DNA of 64,000 nucleotides. Source: Ciona intestinalis. Taxonomy: Eukaryota; Chordata; Ascidiacea; Phlebobranchia; Cionidae. Where the stretch lies: positions 4,253,825-4,317,824 of the forward strand of contig NC_020176.2 of NCBI RefSeq assembly GCF_000224145.3, given 5' to 3'. A program made the position numbers and the translations under genes. Shown here piece by piece: positions 1 to 12,241 of the stretch (the first letter of the stretch is position 1; every line of letters begins with the position of its first letter). The notes below the pieces were generated by a model. The model did not search any database. It had not been told where the DNA came from and saw nothing but the letters and a program-made list of their open reading frames with translations.

Positions 1-238
1 TCCGTTTGAGTGCCATCTTTCATATCTTTTCTTGACTATTTTGAACAAGCATTGAATACAACGGCCTAATATTTATTTTCGCATTGTTATTAACGCAGCG
101 AGTAACTCGAAAGTTCATGTTTGTTGTAAGTTGATGGATTTCAATTAATTGAACACTGCGTAGTGCAGCCACCCGACTATAGATATATTTACACGAATAC
201 ACTGCATTACAAGAGAATTACGTCGGACGATTAGGGTC
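1..238. repeat. Duplicated contig edge, copy 1
   Basis: This stretch is essentially identical to 904-1140. The match breaks only in the last ~20 bases before the run of Ns, where small differences appear. That pattern is typical of an unmerged contig end, so I read it as an assembly duplication and not a biological repeat. Both copies carry the same 60-codon minus-strand reading frame, which I do not regard as a gene. Confidence 0.7.
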
Positions 239-239
239 G

Positions 240-289
240 NNNNNNNNNNNNNNNNNNNNNNNNNNNNNNNNNNNNNNNNNNNNNNNNNN
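240..289. other. Assembly gap (Ns)
   Basis: A run of about 50 Ns. It lies directly after the first copy of the duplicated segment. The size is probably a placeholder. Confidence 0.98.
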
Positions 290-903
290 CGCCAACTCCG
301 TCCCCATTGTCCTTCGTCTCCATTGTAAAAGATGGGCGCATAGTATTTTTGGAAGGTTTTACCTGTTTATTTTAAAAACTATACCAACTATTCAAGTTTA
401 TTAGGCCAGTTTAGTTATTTAGTAGGGTAACGCTTACAGTTTACCACTTGTTTAGGAAATTTAATTATTTAAAAAAGTTAGTTAAAATTTTTAAACAAAC
501 GATTTGTAAGAAATATATATATATTAGAAAATAGTTGTTTTACACTATAACTTTAAATTAAGTCAAAAAACGAAGAAAAACTACATAAAACGTCATCGAC
601 TCCATTGACTACAATAGTAAACGGGAACGACCCGCGAAAGAGAGAGAGTGTATCACCTCTCTCCTTTGCCGACATTGGAGATGCGCGTTCTATTCTTTTT
701 TATTTCTGTGCATTGCTGACAACGCGATAAATGTTGAAATATTTGAATACAGTTTATGATAATTTGCACATGTTTATCATTTCGTAAAATATGCAAAACC
801 TATTTCAGGCGTTTTGTCCTGAACACGAAATTTCCTTTCTTGGGCGTTGTAACTCGGGTATTTTGTATGTTGCAACTGTAGTCCAAAAGTGTCTACAATT
901 TTT
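290..903. other. Non-coding stretch downstream of the DZF gene
   Basis: I see no coding potential or recognised element here. It is AT-rich apart from a short GAGA-type purine run near 640-650 and a pyrimidine-rich stretch just after it. It may belong to the neighbouring gene outside the window. Confidence 0.4.
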
Positions 904-1140
904 GTCCGTTTGAGTGCCATCTTTCATATCTTTTCTTGACTATTTTGAACAAGCATTGAATACAACGGCCTAATATTTATTTTCGCATTGTTATTAACGC
1001 AGCGAGTAACTCGAAAGTTCATGTTTGTTGTAAGTTGATGGATTTCAATTAATTGAACACTGCGTAGTGCAGCCACCCGACTATAGATATATTTACACGA
1101 ATACACTGCATTACAAGAGAATTACTCGACGATTACGGTC
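904..1140. repeat. Duplicated contig edge, copy 2
   Basis: Second copy of the segment at 1-238. This copy continues without a break into the 3' flank of the DZF gene, so it is probably the correctly placed one. Confidence 0.7.
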
Positions 1141-1199
1141 GTGAAAAACAACGCACGCACCATGGAGCATAAATAACGAGCGTTGAATTTCGTAATTGG

Positions 1200-1245
1200 T
1201 GATTCACAATCAAAATTTAGTTTATTTTTAGTTGGTTTTATTTGT
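1200..1245 (-). terminator. Poly(A)-signal region of the DZF gene
   Basis: Just past the stop codon at 1252 the minus strand carries two AATAAA-type hexamers between about 1210 and 1230. This fits cleavage and polyadenylation here. Inferred from sequence only. Confidence 0.45.
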
Positions 1246-1251
1246 AGCAGC

Positions 1252-4200
1252 TCAGGATTGAGATTCCATCGTTGTTGGAGTTGATATTTCTATGTTGGCC
1301 GTGGTTGTATCTGTTTTACCGTCGTCTTCCTTGCAAAGTTCGACTGTTTCATTGTTAGTATCCTCAGATCCAGATTTTTGCTCTTCTGCTTCTTTCTTTT
1401 CCTCCTGAGAATCTTTCTCTGGCTCAGGAGGCGCTGTCTCCAGATCAGGAAGCTTAGACTCTGGTTCTATTGGCTCCTCCACCCCAGGTTTATCCTCTTG
1501 GGGCCCAGAGGTTGGATTATTCTCTTTACAAACCTCGGTCTCGGAGATTGTAAGATCGGCCAGGTTTTGTTGCGTGTCGGTATCTACAGAAAAATCAATG
1601 ATTTATTTCTCGGAAACTCTCAAAAATCACAAGCATGTTTAAAAGTGACACCGTATAATGCAGAAAATACACAATATCAACACAATTTCAATTCTTCATA
1701 AACTTCTCTCAAGTACATTTCAAACTTTTAATACACACCACTGAACTTAAACCCCCTGTTATTTTAGGCACAATATTTTAAGTTTTACATTTCAATACGA
1801 TGACTATTAAATTAACTAATAACCGTCAAATACAAACTAGAATGTAACATAAATTTCTTGTTATATTCGGCACCAAAATCTTACAAAATCAAATGTAATA
1901 ATAATTTTCCAAGCTACAAAGTGAAACACCAACCTTCCTCATCTGTTAGCGACCTCTTGGGACTCTCAGCTGTCGCGTCAGATGTATTCGCTTCAAATCT
2001 TCTTTTCCTCTGCTGAGCAACCTCATCTTCTGCAGTTGTTGCATGGGGATGGGGGAAAGAGTTGGGGTGACGATGCATGGAGTTGACACGATCCATTCCG
2101 AGAACCTATAAGGGTGTACGATGTAATGACCCATTGTGTATTCATAAACCTCATGTCCCCTGCCGACATGCAGCATAGATATCTTATGTTTTACTAGAGG
2201 TATATATTTTATTCATACCCAAATGCTCACTGTTGAGTTACAACTTGGTGTATAAATGCATTACACATGTTGCCATACACCACGATAAGAAGTGTACAAA
2301 TAACCACACCTTATGCACTTCACGGAAAGCAATCTTAAGAAGGAAGTTTTGCGCGGATTTAGTGACATCATCAAGTTGCTGGTCAGTACAGCAATCAAGG
2401 ATATCAATTGGTTCTTTTTCACATGGATCTTGTAGGCCAGGTCGATCTGTGAACATACACTAAAGTTACCTGAAGATTGGATCTCATAGAAAGCTTGGGT
2501 TTGTTATTAGTAAAAAGAATCTTAAACATTTTTGAAAATGTAATGTTTTTTAGCTTTGATAATGTAGAGTTTTTAGCCCGGATAATGTAAGGGTAGAACG
2601 CACGCAGCACCCACCAGGTAACAAGATACCACCAGAAACCACTTCAAAAAATCTTCGGAATGCGTCGCCAGGGCTCATGTGCTCTGTCGAGCTGGACAGA
2701 GCTATATAAACAAGGTTTTCAAGTGCCTGTGGTAAAAAATTAAATAATTTAACTTTTTATGATATAGGTCAAAGGTCAGAGATCTATGGTCGCCGAAACA
2801 CATAACAGAAGTAGAAGTTCTGAAACAGTAGCTCACCCAGCTAGACAGCGCGCCCCAAACTTTGTCTCTTTTTTGTAGATCTCTTAAAATCCTTGTAATG
2901 ACAACACAGGAATCTTGCTGGCTGGCACGTGCCTGGAATTCATGGAAGTTAGTTAGTTGTCTGTGAGATGGTTTGGTGTGTATACGTGAGTTGGTTAGAA
3001 TAAAGCTTAAATCAAGACCATATCTATAGCGTTACTTTAGTTTATACAAAACACTAATAAGTGAAATACTTAAGAAAAATGAGAAATTTTAATGATAAAT
3101 CTTTACAACATGCACTCGAGGAAATATGAGATATGATCTTGATAATATTTAATCTACTGAGCTCGTATAACATGTTCATTGCTGGACATGATGCGAGGTC
3201 AGGATATATAAATGAAAGAGCTGATATCATGTGTATTAGAGCCATGGGTGCGACTGTGGGTTTGAAAAGCAGTTGCGACTCAGATAGACATCACATCAGG
3301 TCAGCGATTAAAAAGAAATAAAAAAAGGAGGCCCCGCCCCCCCTTAACCTGAAACCACTTAGCGTGACGCAGCCGAGCCAGAGCACCGAGCAAAAGGTGC
3401 TTGGGTAGATTTCCCGATATCTCATCATGCGATTCATCTGACAGACACGAAGAAAGAAGTAAATTACCCAACGCGCTCAAATCTTAAAAGAACATGTTAA
3501 AACACAAACACAATACGAATACAGCTTACTTTTCCTCCAACCTGAAATAAAAACACTGCGCATTAGACACAAAATTACCTTCTGCATTTTCTTCTGGTGA
3601 AACTTTCTCTTCCTTAATCGCAGATTCTTCTTCTTTTTCTGCTTCATTATCATTTTTATCTGAAGCTGGTGTTTCAACTTCTTTTGGTTTTAATTCTTTC
3701 TTTAAAGTGATCTCAGTAGAAGTGAGAGTGACCGACAACTGCAATGATACAAACAAGTATTCACCTTTTGTGTACCCAAGAATGCAACTGTATCGCATTT
3801 CATTATTTAGTTAAAACAGTCCAGACTGTACATTTTAAGACTCAATCATGTTTTGCAGTTTTTTTTGTAAAATAAATATTCATTTAATTTATCCAATGTG
3901 TTTAAAGCTACAACTACAAAAATAAATGCAAAGTATTTAAAATTAAAACACAGCACCTCGACTTTGACATCAAAATCTGCAACAATTTTAAATCCAGCTT
4001 CTTCTTCTATGAGTTCAAACTTAATGGTATCGTCGATCTTTCTTATTTGTTCTGAAATTAGAAATTATAGCCATTTAATGACAAATTGATGGTTATACAA
4101 AACAAGCGACAGGTGAATGAAACACAACACAGAGTTATAACGACTGTTGTTGCCCGGCCATACGAGAATAAATAAGTGACGAAAGTTACGTATGTGGTAA

Positions 4201-7200
4201 CTCGTAAGCCAGCATGAGGTGTGTGAAACAGAACATTCAAGTTATAATGACTGTTGTTGGCTTGTTGCTCCGCTATTCGGAAATAAATAAGTGTCAAATC
4301 AAAAGTTACATATGTGGTAACTTGTAAGTCAGCACGAGGTGCATGAAACAGAACATTCGTGTTATATCAACTATGTGCATACCGTTGTTGGAAATCATTC
4401 TCCTGCCACGCAAGGATAAAGCAAGTAACACATTTAAGCGGACACAACAATCACTTACCTGGTAAATTTTCCATTACTCGATGTAGAAGGTCCTTATTTG
4501 GAATGTCCCCACACAACAAAACCAAGTCAACCGTATCATCGTTATGGATAAGTAACCCCTTCGCTAAGGGGCCGACGCGGTTCACCGCACTTAGAACTCG
4601 GGGTCGAAGGTCAGGGACACGCTTGGCTCGCTTCTTTGGACGTTTTAATCTGACAAGAAAAAGGGGAGTATTTAAGTAGACGGAAACTGTGGACATGCAG
4701 GACTTCCAACCCCCACAAAATATTCCTTTAAAGCCATTTTTGGAGCGAGAGAAAAACTGAAGTAGTAACAAAAAATAGAATTAAAAAATAGCAACAAAAA
4801 CGACAACTTTGATTCTTTACATTTGAATCTTTGCCTTTTTCTCCATCTTGTCATCATCTTCTCCTTTTTTCTCTCCTCCCTCCTCTTCCTCCTCTTTTTC
4901 CTCCTCCAACTCCTCAGCTATTAATGAACAAATAATGGTCATTGTGACATGAATTATTGAATGGGGCATGTTTTATCAACACATGGCAGGGCACAACGGT
5001 CGTTATTATAACACTGATTTTTTGTTTCTAACACCTCGTGCCGGGTTACAATTTATGTGGGTGACTGCTTAGGAGCATTTTTTGGACGCAAAAGGGTGTC
5101 GGAGTAATGGCAATGGGCTACATCTTAGACTCCCAAAGTCCCTAGCCATATAGAATAGAACGCCACGGCAACAGACTACTATGCCACCAGAAACCCCAAA
5201 TCCTCCCAACTTACGTGTCTTCTCTACAGGATGATCCTCATCTACAAATTTATCCGATAGAGCTTTCAAAGATCGCTCAGCGATGGTTACGATCTGATGT
5301 ACGGACCTTAGTTCTTCCTCACGAGGATAAATTGAGGCATGCTTCGCCATCACATGTCGATCATCTAGCGTGACCGTGTTTCGAATCCGCGACTGAGGAA
5401 ACAACAAATAATAGAAAACTTGCATTTCTCAATAAACACACACCCACATACACATTAGACATTTTTTGCATGAACAACAAAAACATGAAATCCCACAGAT
5501 CTTTCAAGTTTTTCTCAATACAACACACACATTTCGTACATTAGAATTTAAAAAAAAATATTAAATAAAACTAAAAAAAAATAAAAATGAAATAGAACTG
5601 GATGAAATTAATTATGTAAAAAGATTAGTAAATGATTACTGACTGGTCCGTAATTCCAATCCTGCCTTCCCTCGATCATTCCACCGTACCCCGTTGCTTC
5701 CTGTTGGTTCATTATCATCCTACTGATAAAGATGTCTTCTGGATGTTGACTGTAGATAACATCAATATCAATATAAATAGATCACAGCTATGAAACAAAA
5801 AAAACAACAATAAACATTAATTAGTCCCAGGTATGAAATGAATAACAAGGGAAACAGTCAAAAAAGTTAAAAAAATTAAATTATTGTATTCCAAAAACTG
5901 AATGATAAAGCTCTTTCCTACAAGTCACTGTGTGCAATTTTTTATGTAAAGTGGAGTGGGGGAAGATGAGACACCTTTAGCACATAATATCCAAATATCC
6001 TGATTGTATTTTAAACAAAAAACAACGGTCCTTGGGAGTCGTGAGGATGCGGTATTATAATTCTTTGAATGTTTTTTGTTTACTAAAAAATGGGAGGAGA
6101 GAATTTAGTGAAAAGTTGACCCAGCTTCTCCCACCCTACTATATGAACTTTTTTAATTTTACAAGAAATTGACACAATGAAAGTTTCCCCTCACAATTCG
6201 CTGTGCATTTCCTCCATCCATTGTTCCTCCATATCCCTTCTCCTCCAGTATTCATTCTGGTACGAATTCCATCCCCGACCCCCCCTGTTCCGACCCCCAC
6301 CCCTCCAAGCAGGGGGCCCATCCATCCATGGACCCCCACGGTGATTGGGGTGAGGTTGGGGCCACATATCACGCTCGAATAAATAGTGGGGTGGCGGCAT
6401 GTTCTGAGACAAAAAAGCGAAGATAAGGATTTGGTGCAAGAAATGTAACAGACAAAAATCAAGTCCATATTAACTAAACTTGTTTATACAACTAGGCTTC
6501 CCAAACAGTTTTGCTCTCACCCCCTTTTTACTTTTAAAAACTCCTGAAACTTTTTATGGGTAATAGTATAATATATGCATCACTTTGTCTAAAATTCTAC
6601 CGTCTGTGACGCCCAGTGAAGAAGCCCTATTCTAGAACACAAATTACAAGTTACCCGCACTATATTACTTGTACAACTTACCATGGTTGGTGGGTTAAGT
6701 ATCCCCATCATATGAGGGATGTTGTTATGATGAAGTGAAGATTTATTCGATCCATAGTTTCCTCTTCTTGGACGCTGGTTCAAATCTAAGGGAGAATTGA
6801 ATGAATGAATAGATGTGATGTAACTTATTTATCATTACATGGCTGTTATAACATGGATGTTCTGTTTCATACACCTCTTGCCTGCTATTGGGTGTAACCT
6901 TTTCAATGCAACTTATTTATCCTCAGATGGAAGGCGAGACAACAGTTGTTATTACAAGTGTTCTGTTTCATCCTCATTTTACCAGCTATTCGTTTACTGC
7001 ATGTGCCTCGTTTTGGGTGATAACGTTTTAATGTATGGATCACTATTTAGGAAACTGGGTTGAAGCAATTGTTGTTAAGTGTTAACACAAAGGGCAATAA
7101 ATGATGATAGAATGTACTGGTTTAAAAGATGTTTTAAAGTCCATTTACTTTTGTTGTATTTCTCCTTTGGTTTCTCTTCTTCCTCTTCTTTTTCCAATTC

Positions 7201-10200
7201 AATATCTGGGTTGGAATCTTCACTAAATTTCTGTGGTAGATAAAAAGTATGAAGAAAAACGTCACTAAAAAAAAATAGCTCAAACGGATTTGGGCAGTAA
7301 CTTAGTACCCATTTTACCCTATATAGCTACATTATGATAATTAATACCCAACTAAGGTGAAACTAAATACTGTGGTCACACATCACTAGAAACATTATTA
7401 AACAGTGCGAAAAAATTCTGTCTTTAATTTGTCATCCATACATTTGGGGGAAGATGGAGAGACCATTCAACAACAAAACTTAAACATCTGTGAAAGATAA
7501 CATTCAATAGAAAACAGATCAACACTCACAGTTCTGGGTGGAAGTTCTTCAGCAAGTAAATCTCCCTGTTTAACCAGGTAGTCCGCAAAGTTCCACGCTG
7601 CTTCGGTTTGCGCTTCCTTTTTACTCTCAGCTTCACCCACCCCCACAAACTTATAGTTATTCACCCGTAACTGAGAAAATATTCACAATTTTTGGAATGG
7701 CAACCATAAATGCACTGCTTTAAAACTTGGAGCGAGATTAGAATCGGATACATTTAAAAGTTTAGTGTTTAATTGGAGTAAAAATGCAGATACAATGACT
7801 AGTTCTTTGTTTGGGAGTTTTAGTCTTTTTTCATTATATAAAGGGAAGTCAATAAATGTGTAAAAGGGGGTTTTTAGATAAAAAAGGTATGTTTTACTAA
7901 AAGAATTCTCCATCAAATAAATTCAAGTTTGCCCACCCAAGAGTAAAAGGAAGTAATATTTATCAAATAAATAAAAGTAATTTACCATTTCAGACAAAAT
8001 ACTTCACAGAAAACAATTGTGTTAACATATTTAATATGATTGCTAAATAAAATACTTTGGTTTATAACATAGTACTTTGCCAACAAAACAAAGCAATAAA
8101 TTTAATATTTCTGACAAATGGACTTCAAAGAGGAAAATGCTTACGTGCATAGCAGTAATATAAATGAATATCGAGTAAAAAATGTTTAATTTATTCACCT
8201 CGCATCTGAAGGTCTGCTCAGGCCTTTCACCAATCGACTGTACATCATACACTGGACGTAGATGCCGAACACCCATCCAGGCATAAAGGAACGTCTTAAT
8301 TTCATTCGCCTGACCCAACTTTATATCCTATAAATGCAGGTTTGTTAACTTTTCATAGTAATTTATACCCATCAATACTAAACTAACCATTTTCTTTGAA
8401 TCAGCAGGAGACCAAAGTTCCCTCTCAGTTTTTCCCCCTGAAAATAAAGATTGAAAGAACGCCCATAAATATGTTGAATCTAAAACATTACCTCTTGGTT
8501 GGCGTGAGTTTGGACTGTATCGATTATTTCCTTTCTCATCTCTCTGGTATCTGTAAAAGTCATTTAATGGTGGGTCAATTTTAGTACTTAAATTTGGTTT
8601 ATTTGAACAGCGCAAACAGTTTACTATTGTATAAACAAACGCATACACAGAATGAAATGAATAATTATGATAGCCTACCGGGTATTATTTCCTGTGATTC
8701 TGTTTCCACCACTTTGATCGTATCCTTGCTGCAAAACATATTTAAAAACAAGATAAAACAATAAGCAAATGTGGGGAAACTAACCTTATAAAACAAAATT
8801 TTTTATTAGCAAGACACAAACCCTAATATATTGGAAAGCGGCGGAATCAAAATATATGTCACTACTTTCATACTATAATATTAAAACATTTTAGACAAAT
8901 TTATTACATTATGTTTTTCAAGAGATCGTTTTTGAGGAAACCACTTTTTTACAAGCTACTAAAATAAGCCCATTTAATTTTCTATCCACTCGAGTGTCTT
9001 CATACATGCAAGTAAAAGATATTGTGAAAGAAGCCTGGTCGACAGCTCGACACCAAACTTTTTACACTTTTTCTATTGGGCAAAATAACCCGATTTAATC
9101 AAATGTTAAACAATTTAAAGAACCTGTTGCCAGTTATTCCCTCCACCCCATGAACCCCGATTCCTATCATCCCAGCTCCCCTCTTGCATTGAACCCGGCT
9201 GTGGGGGTCGAACACCATCAGTTTGCCACGCCTCGGGAAAGGGTGGAATATGGGGTCCATCCTCCGCCCTGCGGGGTGAATTACGGGGGCCATTCCAGTC
9301 ACCCCAACCCCCATCACGACCCCAGTTGTTTTGAGCCCCATAGTTCCAGTTACCCATTTGCTGCTGGGGGTTACCCTGTTGCGCACCCCAGCCCTCGGTC
9401 CCATAGTTGGAGTTGGCTTTGGCCCCAAAAGCTCGGCTCCCTTCAGCTGGATTGGCAACCCCTAAATTTAACAAAAGTCAATTATTGGGGTTTAATGATT
9501 CCCGCACTAATAACAAGCACTATTTAAATAAATTGTGTTATTTATAGGAATTTAGCACAATATAACTTTCAGGTTTTAGAAAACAAAGATATGGCACTGA
9601 AGTTTAGCTGTACTAAAATACGTAAATCCGACCCTGATGTGGTTCTCATAAAGTTGGACAATTCTTGTGTAAAAAAATACAGTAAGATTATATTATAATA
9701 ATTTTTTGGTAGCACCAGATCCACACTGTAGTTTAGGTTTGTTTATCTTAAAGTTACCTCTTTGGTTAACGGCCATTTGCTGTTGAAAAGTCTGATATTG
9801 TTGCAACTGTTGTTGATACTGCAATCTTTGTTGTTGTTGCTGTTGTTGTTGTTGAGTGAAGATTTGTGGTTGTTGTTGCATTGTTGTAGCTTGTTGTCCA
9901 CCCCAGTTAAAATCACCGCCAGCAATATATCCATTTTTTATATTATTCTGAAACAAAGAGTGACATAACGCATGATAGAATGAAATGACTCATCCAATGA
10001 TTACCGGTTGTTGATAATTGTTCGGCTGTGCTCTATATGTTGGCTGAGCTTGGCTGGTTGGGAGAACTCCACTCTGTCCAGGACTTTCTTCTTTAGCATT
10101 CACCTGCTAACGTGTGGAATTAAAAGTACTCAAAACTAAGCTATAAAAAATAATATTTAAAATACATATGTATGGTAAAAATCTGGTGCTAAGAAAACTT

Positions 10201-12241
10201 TTATTTGTTTAAAAAAGAATTGTGTAACTCTATGGCCACCAGATCATGGTCCAACTTGTGGGAATAGTTACAATAGATTATATGGCATGGTAAAAATCCT
10301 CACACAGACAAGTACATATAAATGCTTTATAGAGTGGGCAAAACAGTTAAAAATTGCCTATCTTTTATGCACATTCAAACAAGTATATACATATATATAT
10401 ATACTATCGAATAAATTCAAACCTGCTTCTGGTAGTTTGTATATTCTTGTGGTTTGTGTTGCAACTGTTGTTGCTGTTGCAGGAATGGGTTGTAATTATT
10501 CCAATCTAGAAAAATAAAGAAAAAATACATTATATGTATATATATTTTTGAAACACAAATGTAGTAAAATCTTTTTTGTTTATAAACGTTAGATTTTATA
10601 AAAATTGGTATGCAAATATCCAATGAACCTACTTGTAATTTGTGGTTGGTTTGAAATTGAAGTTGTCTGTTTCACGTCCGACTTTGTGGCGGCAGCCGCT
10701 GCTTTGAATTGGTTGCCAACCATGCTCTGTGCAGCTGCATTGGATGGTTAATATAAGTCATTTATATAATGTAATGTATGCATGATAACACATAGGCACC
10801 AAACATGGGGTGGCAGGGTAGGCAGGCTTACCCTTACATTTTCTGAATTGTAATAATCTGTAAACATTTGCATTAAATTTGTTTAAAAAGAAAGCATGTG
10901 TAACTATCCTTGCCCACCCTGTTTGTAAAAAAGGTCTGGCAACTATGTGTTAGATGATATGTATGAAAGGGAATGCATATTTAACATACGTTTACCTGAA
11001 GCAGAAAGTTGCTGTTGCTGCATTAAAGTTTGCCTGATGTTGGTAAAACTGGAATTTAAAAAAAATAATTAGAAGACTGTTATTTTTAACATGAAACCTT
11101 TAATAAAATAAATAATACAAATAACTTTTTAGTGACTCTCGGATCAGGGTGTTTGCATAGCCTATAGCCCTATACAGTAGTCAGGATACCAACCTGGGCC
11201 ATTTGTGCCTGGTAGTTAACTACTTGTTGCTGTGCTGTTCGGTTATTTTGCGTCATAGCTGTCGGAGCAGAAGTACTAGTGGTGGGATTGTACCACAAAT
11301 TCTGTGAATTTAACAACAATAATTGCTCTGAATTGTCAAGCACCCAGAAAGCACCCGTATAATGCTTAACAAATTAACCTTTTTTTTTAATTTCAAATTT
11401 CCAATTAATTTAGTAATTTTGAATAAATGAGTGAAATTTATTTTGTCTCTTCCGTCACAATAGCAAAAAACGGTAAGTTGAGAGGAGTGAAATTTTTTTT
11501 GCAATGGCCAAATAAAAAACTTACACTAAGTCCATGTAGAGTAGGATTGCTTGAATTAGTTGTAGTGGTTGCTGGGTTGGTGTAAGTGTAACCATAGCTC
11601 TGTGTTTCACTTGCTTGCGATGATGACTGACTTACTGATGCCACCCCACTGGTATTGTTGTTGAATCTAAAACGTTTTTTGGTTTAGTTTTTTTAAACCA
11701 AAATGCTTGTCATTATTTGTATTCCAAGTATAGGCTGTCATGTTTATAATAAAATTAACCAGAAAATCTGTGTTTTGTATTTATTAGGCCTACCTAAAAA
11801 GTTTTAGTTTTTATATTTGTTTTATACATCAATATTCATTGTCTCAAATATTAGTCTTCAATGCAGTATATAATATACGGTCCACAATCGGTAAAAAGTC
11901 TTCATTTAATACAAACGCCACCAAAAACTAACCCATATGCTGTATTGGTTGCAGTTGTGTGAGCCACATTTGTGTTTTGGCTTGGATGAGCAGAATTGTA
12001 GTTGCTGTACTGTTGAAAGTTACCTTGTTGTTGTTGTGGGTTGTACGTTGCATAATGCCTGAAATTTGGGTTTATATTGTTGAAAAAACATCAATTTTAT
12101 AATCAGATGCAGTATTATGATATTTTGTTATTATATTTAAACTAATTTTTTTATAAAGAACATACACAGATATATACATACTAAGAAACCTTTAAGATTT
12201 AGTAGAGTACGTTACCCGAACTGTCCAGGATAGTAAGCCAT
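1252..12241 (-). CDS. DZF-domain RNA-binding protein with a DHX9-type dsRBD (ILF3/STRBP/ZFR family)
   Basis: Predicted nuclear double-stranded-RNA-binding protein of about 1,300 residues. Exons: 12216-12241, 11933-12058, 11525-11666, 11194-11301, 10996-11048, 10633-10734, 10423-10505, 10005-10103, 9758-9947, 9124-9461, 8679-8728, 8492-8550, 8388-8437, 8199-8327, 7530-7670, 7149-7230, 6682-6785, 6195-6403, 5644-5749, 5215-5392, 4821-4917, 4459-4649, 3957-4051, 3579-3738, 3530-3541, 3349-3482, 2837-2932, 2615-2726, 2310-2446, 1934-2105, 1252-1583. The start is MAYYPGQFG. Order: a Gln/Asn/Gly-rich N-terminal half with a polyQ tract; a dsRBD in exons 14-15 (IKTFLYAW, then VGEAESKKEAQTEAAWNFADYLV), closest to DHX9 dsRBD1; an EYWRRR..EEQW segment as in ZFR; a DZF domain in exons 20-30 (DDRHVMAKHASIYP, RLRHAKWFQ, DPCEKEPID, HKVLGM); an acidic tail. 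I found no C2H2 fingers. The exon 4/5 junction is out of phase, so a small exon or site is missed there. Confidence 0.85.
3530..3541 (-). CDS. 12-nt microexon in the DZF gene
   Basis: Between the acidic-insert exon (3579-3738) and the LRHAKWFQ exon (3349-3482) the reading phase is kept only if a 12-nt exon is included. It encodes Gly-Trp-Arg-Lys with its flanks and is bordered by CAG on the acceptor side and GTAAGC on the donor side. It is already counted in the gene model. Skipping it would also keep frame, so it could be alternative. Confidence 0.5.
4088..4440. repeat. Three tandem copies of a dispersed SINE-like unit
   Basis: Three head-to-tail copies of a unit carrying the motif GAGGTGTATGAAACAGAAC, then GTTATAACGACTGTTGTTG, then a GGATAAATAAGT tail. 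The same unit recurs singly at many places in this window. It lies in an intron of the DZF gene (4052-4458). Confidence 0.6.
4935..5060. repeat. Dispersed SINE-like unit in a DZF intron
   Basis: Reverse-oriented copy of the same family as 4088-4440, recognised by the TTATAACAC, TAACACCTCGTGC and GGGTTACAA landmarks. Confidence 0.5.
5097..5175. repeat. Dispersed repeat, 'GGGCTACATCTTAGACTCCC' family
   Basis: A short piece of a family that recurs at 17555, 23300, 38960, 41915, 43580, 44835, 45600 and 56035. The family consensus reads roughly 'no-gap TAATGGGCCAAATCTGGCC', then 'TAGGACCCATGGCATGCCAC', then 'TAGAACCTCACCCACAT'. I do not know its class. Confidence 0.4.
5951..6142. mobile_element. 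MITE of the TAGTAGGGTGGGGGAAGATG family
   Basis: About 190 bp with imperfect inverted ends: GAGTGGGGGAAGATGAGACACC on the left and a CTTCTCCCACCCTACTATA type end on the right. It sits in the DZF intron between exons 18 and 19 and has no coding content. Confidence 0.7.
6810..7075. repeat. SINE-like dispersed repeat, two partial units
   Basis: Two units in reverse orientation, each carrying GTTCTGTTTCAT and CACCTC. They lie in the intron between exons 16 and 17 of the DZF gene and match the family at 4088-4440. Confidence 0.5.

Noticed and set aside
9762-9968. Plus-strand Leu-rich open frame
   Set aside because: It is the antisense of the polyglutamine exon of the DZF gene (CAG/CAA read backwards gives Leu codons).
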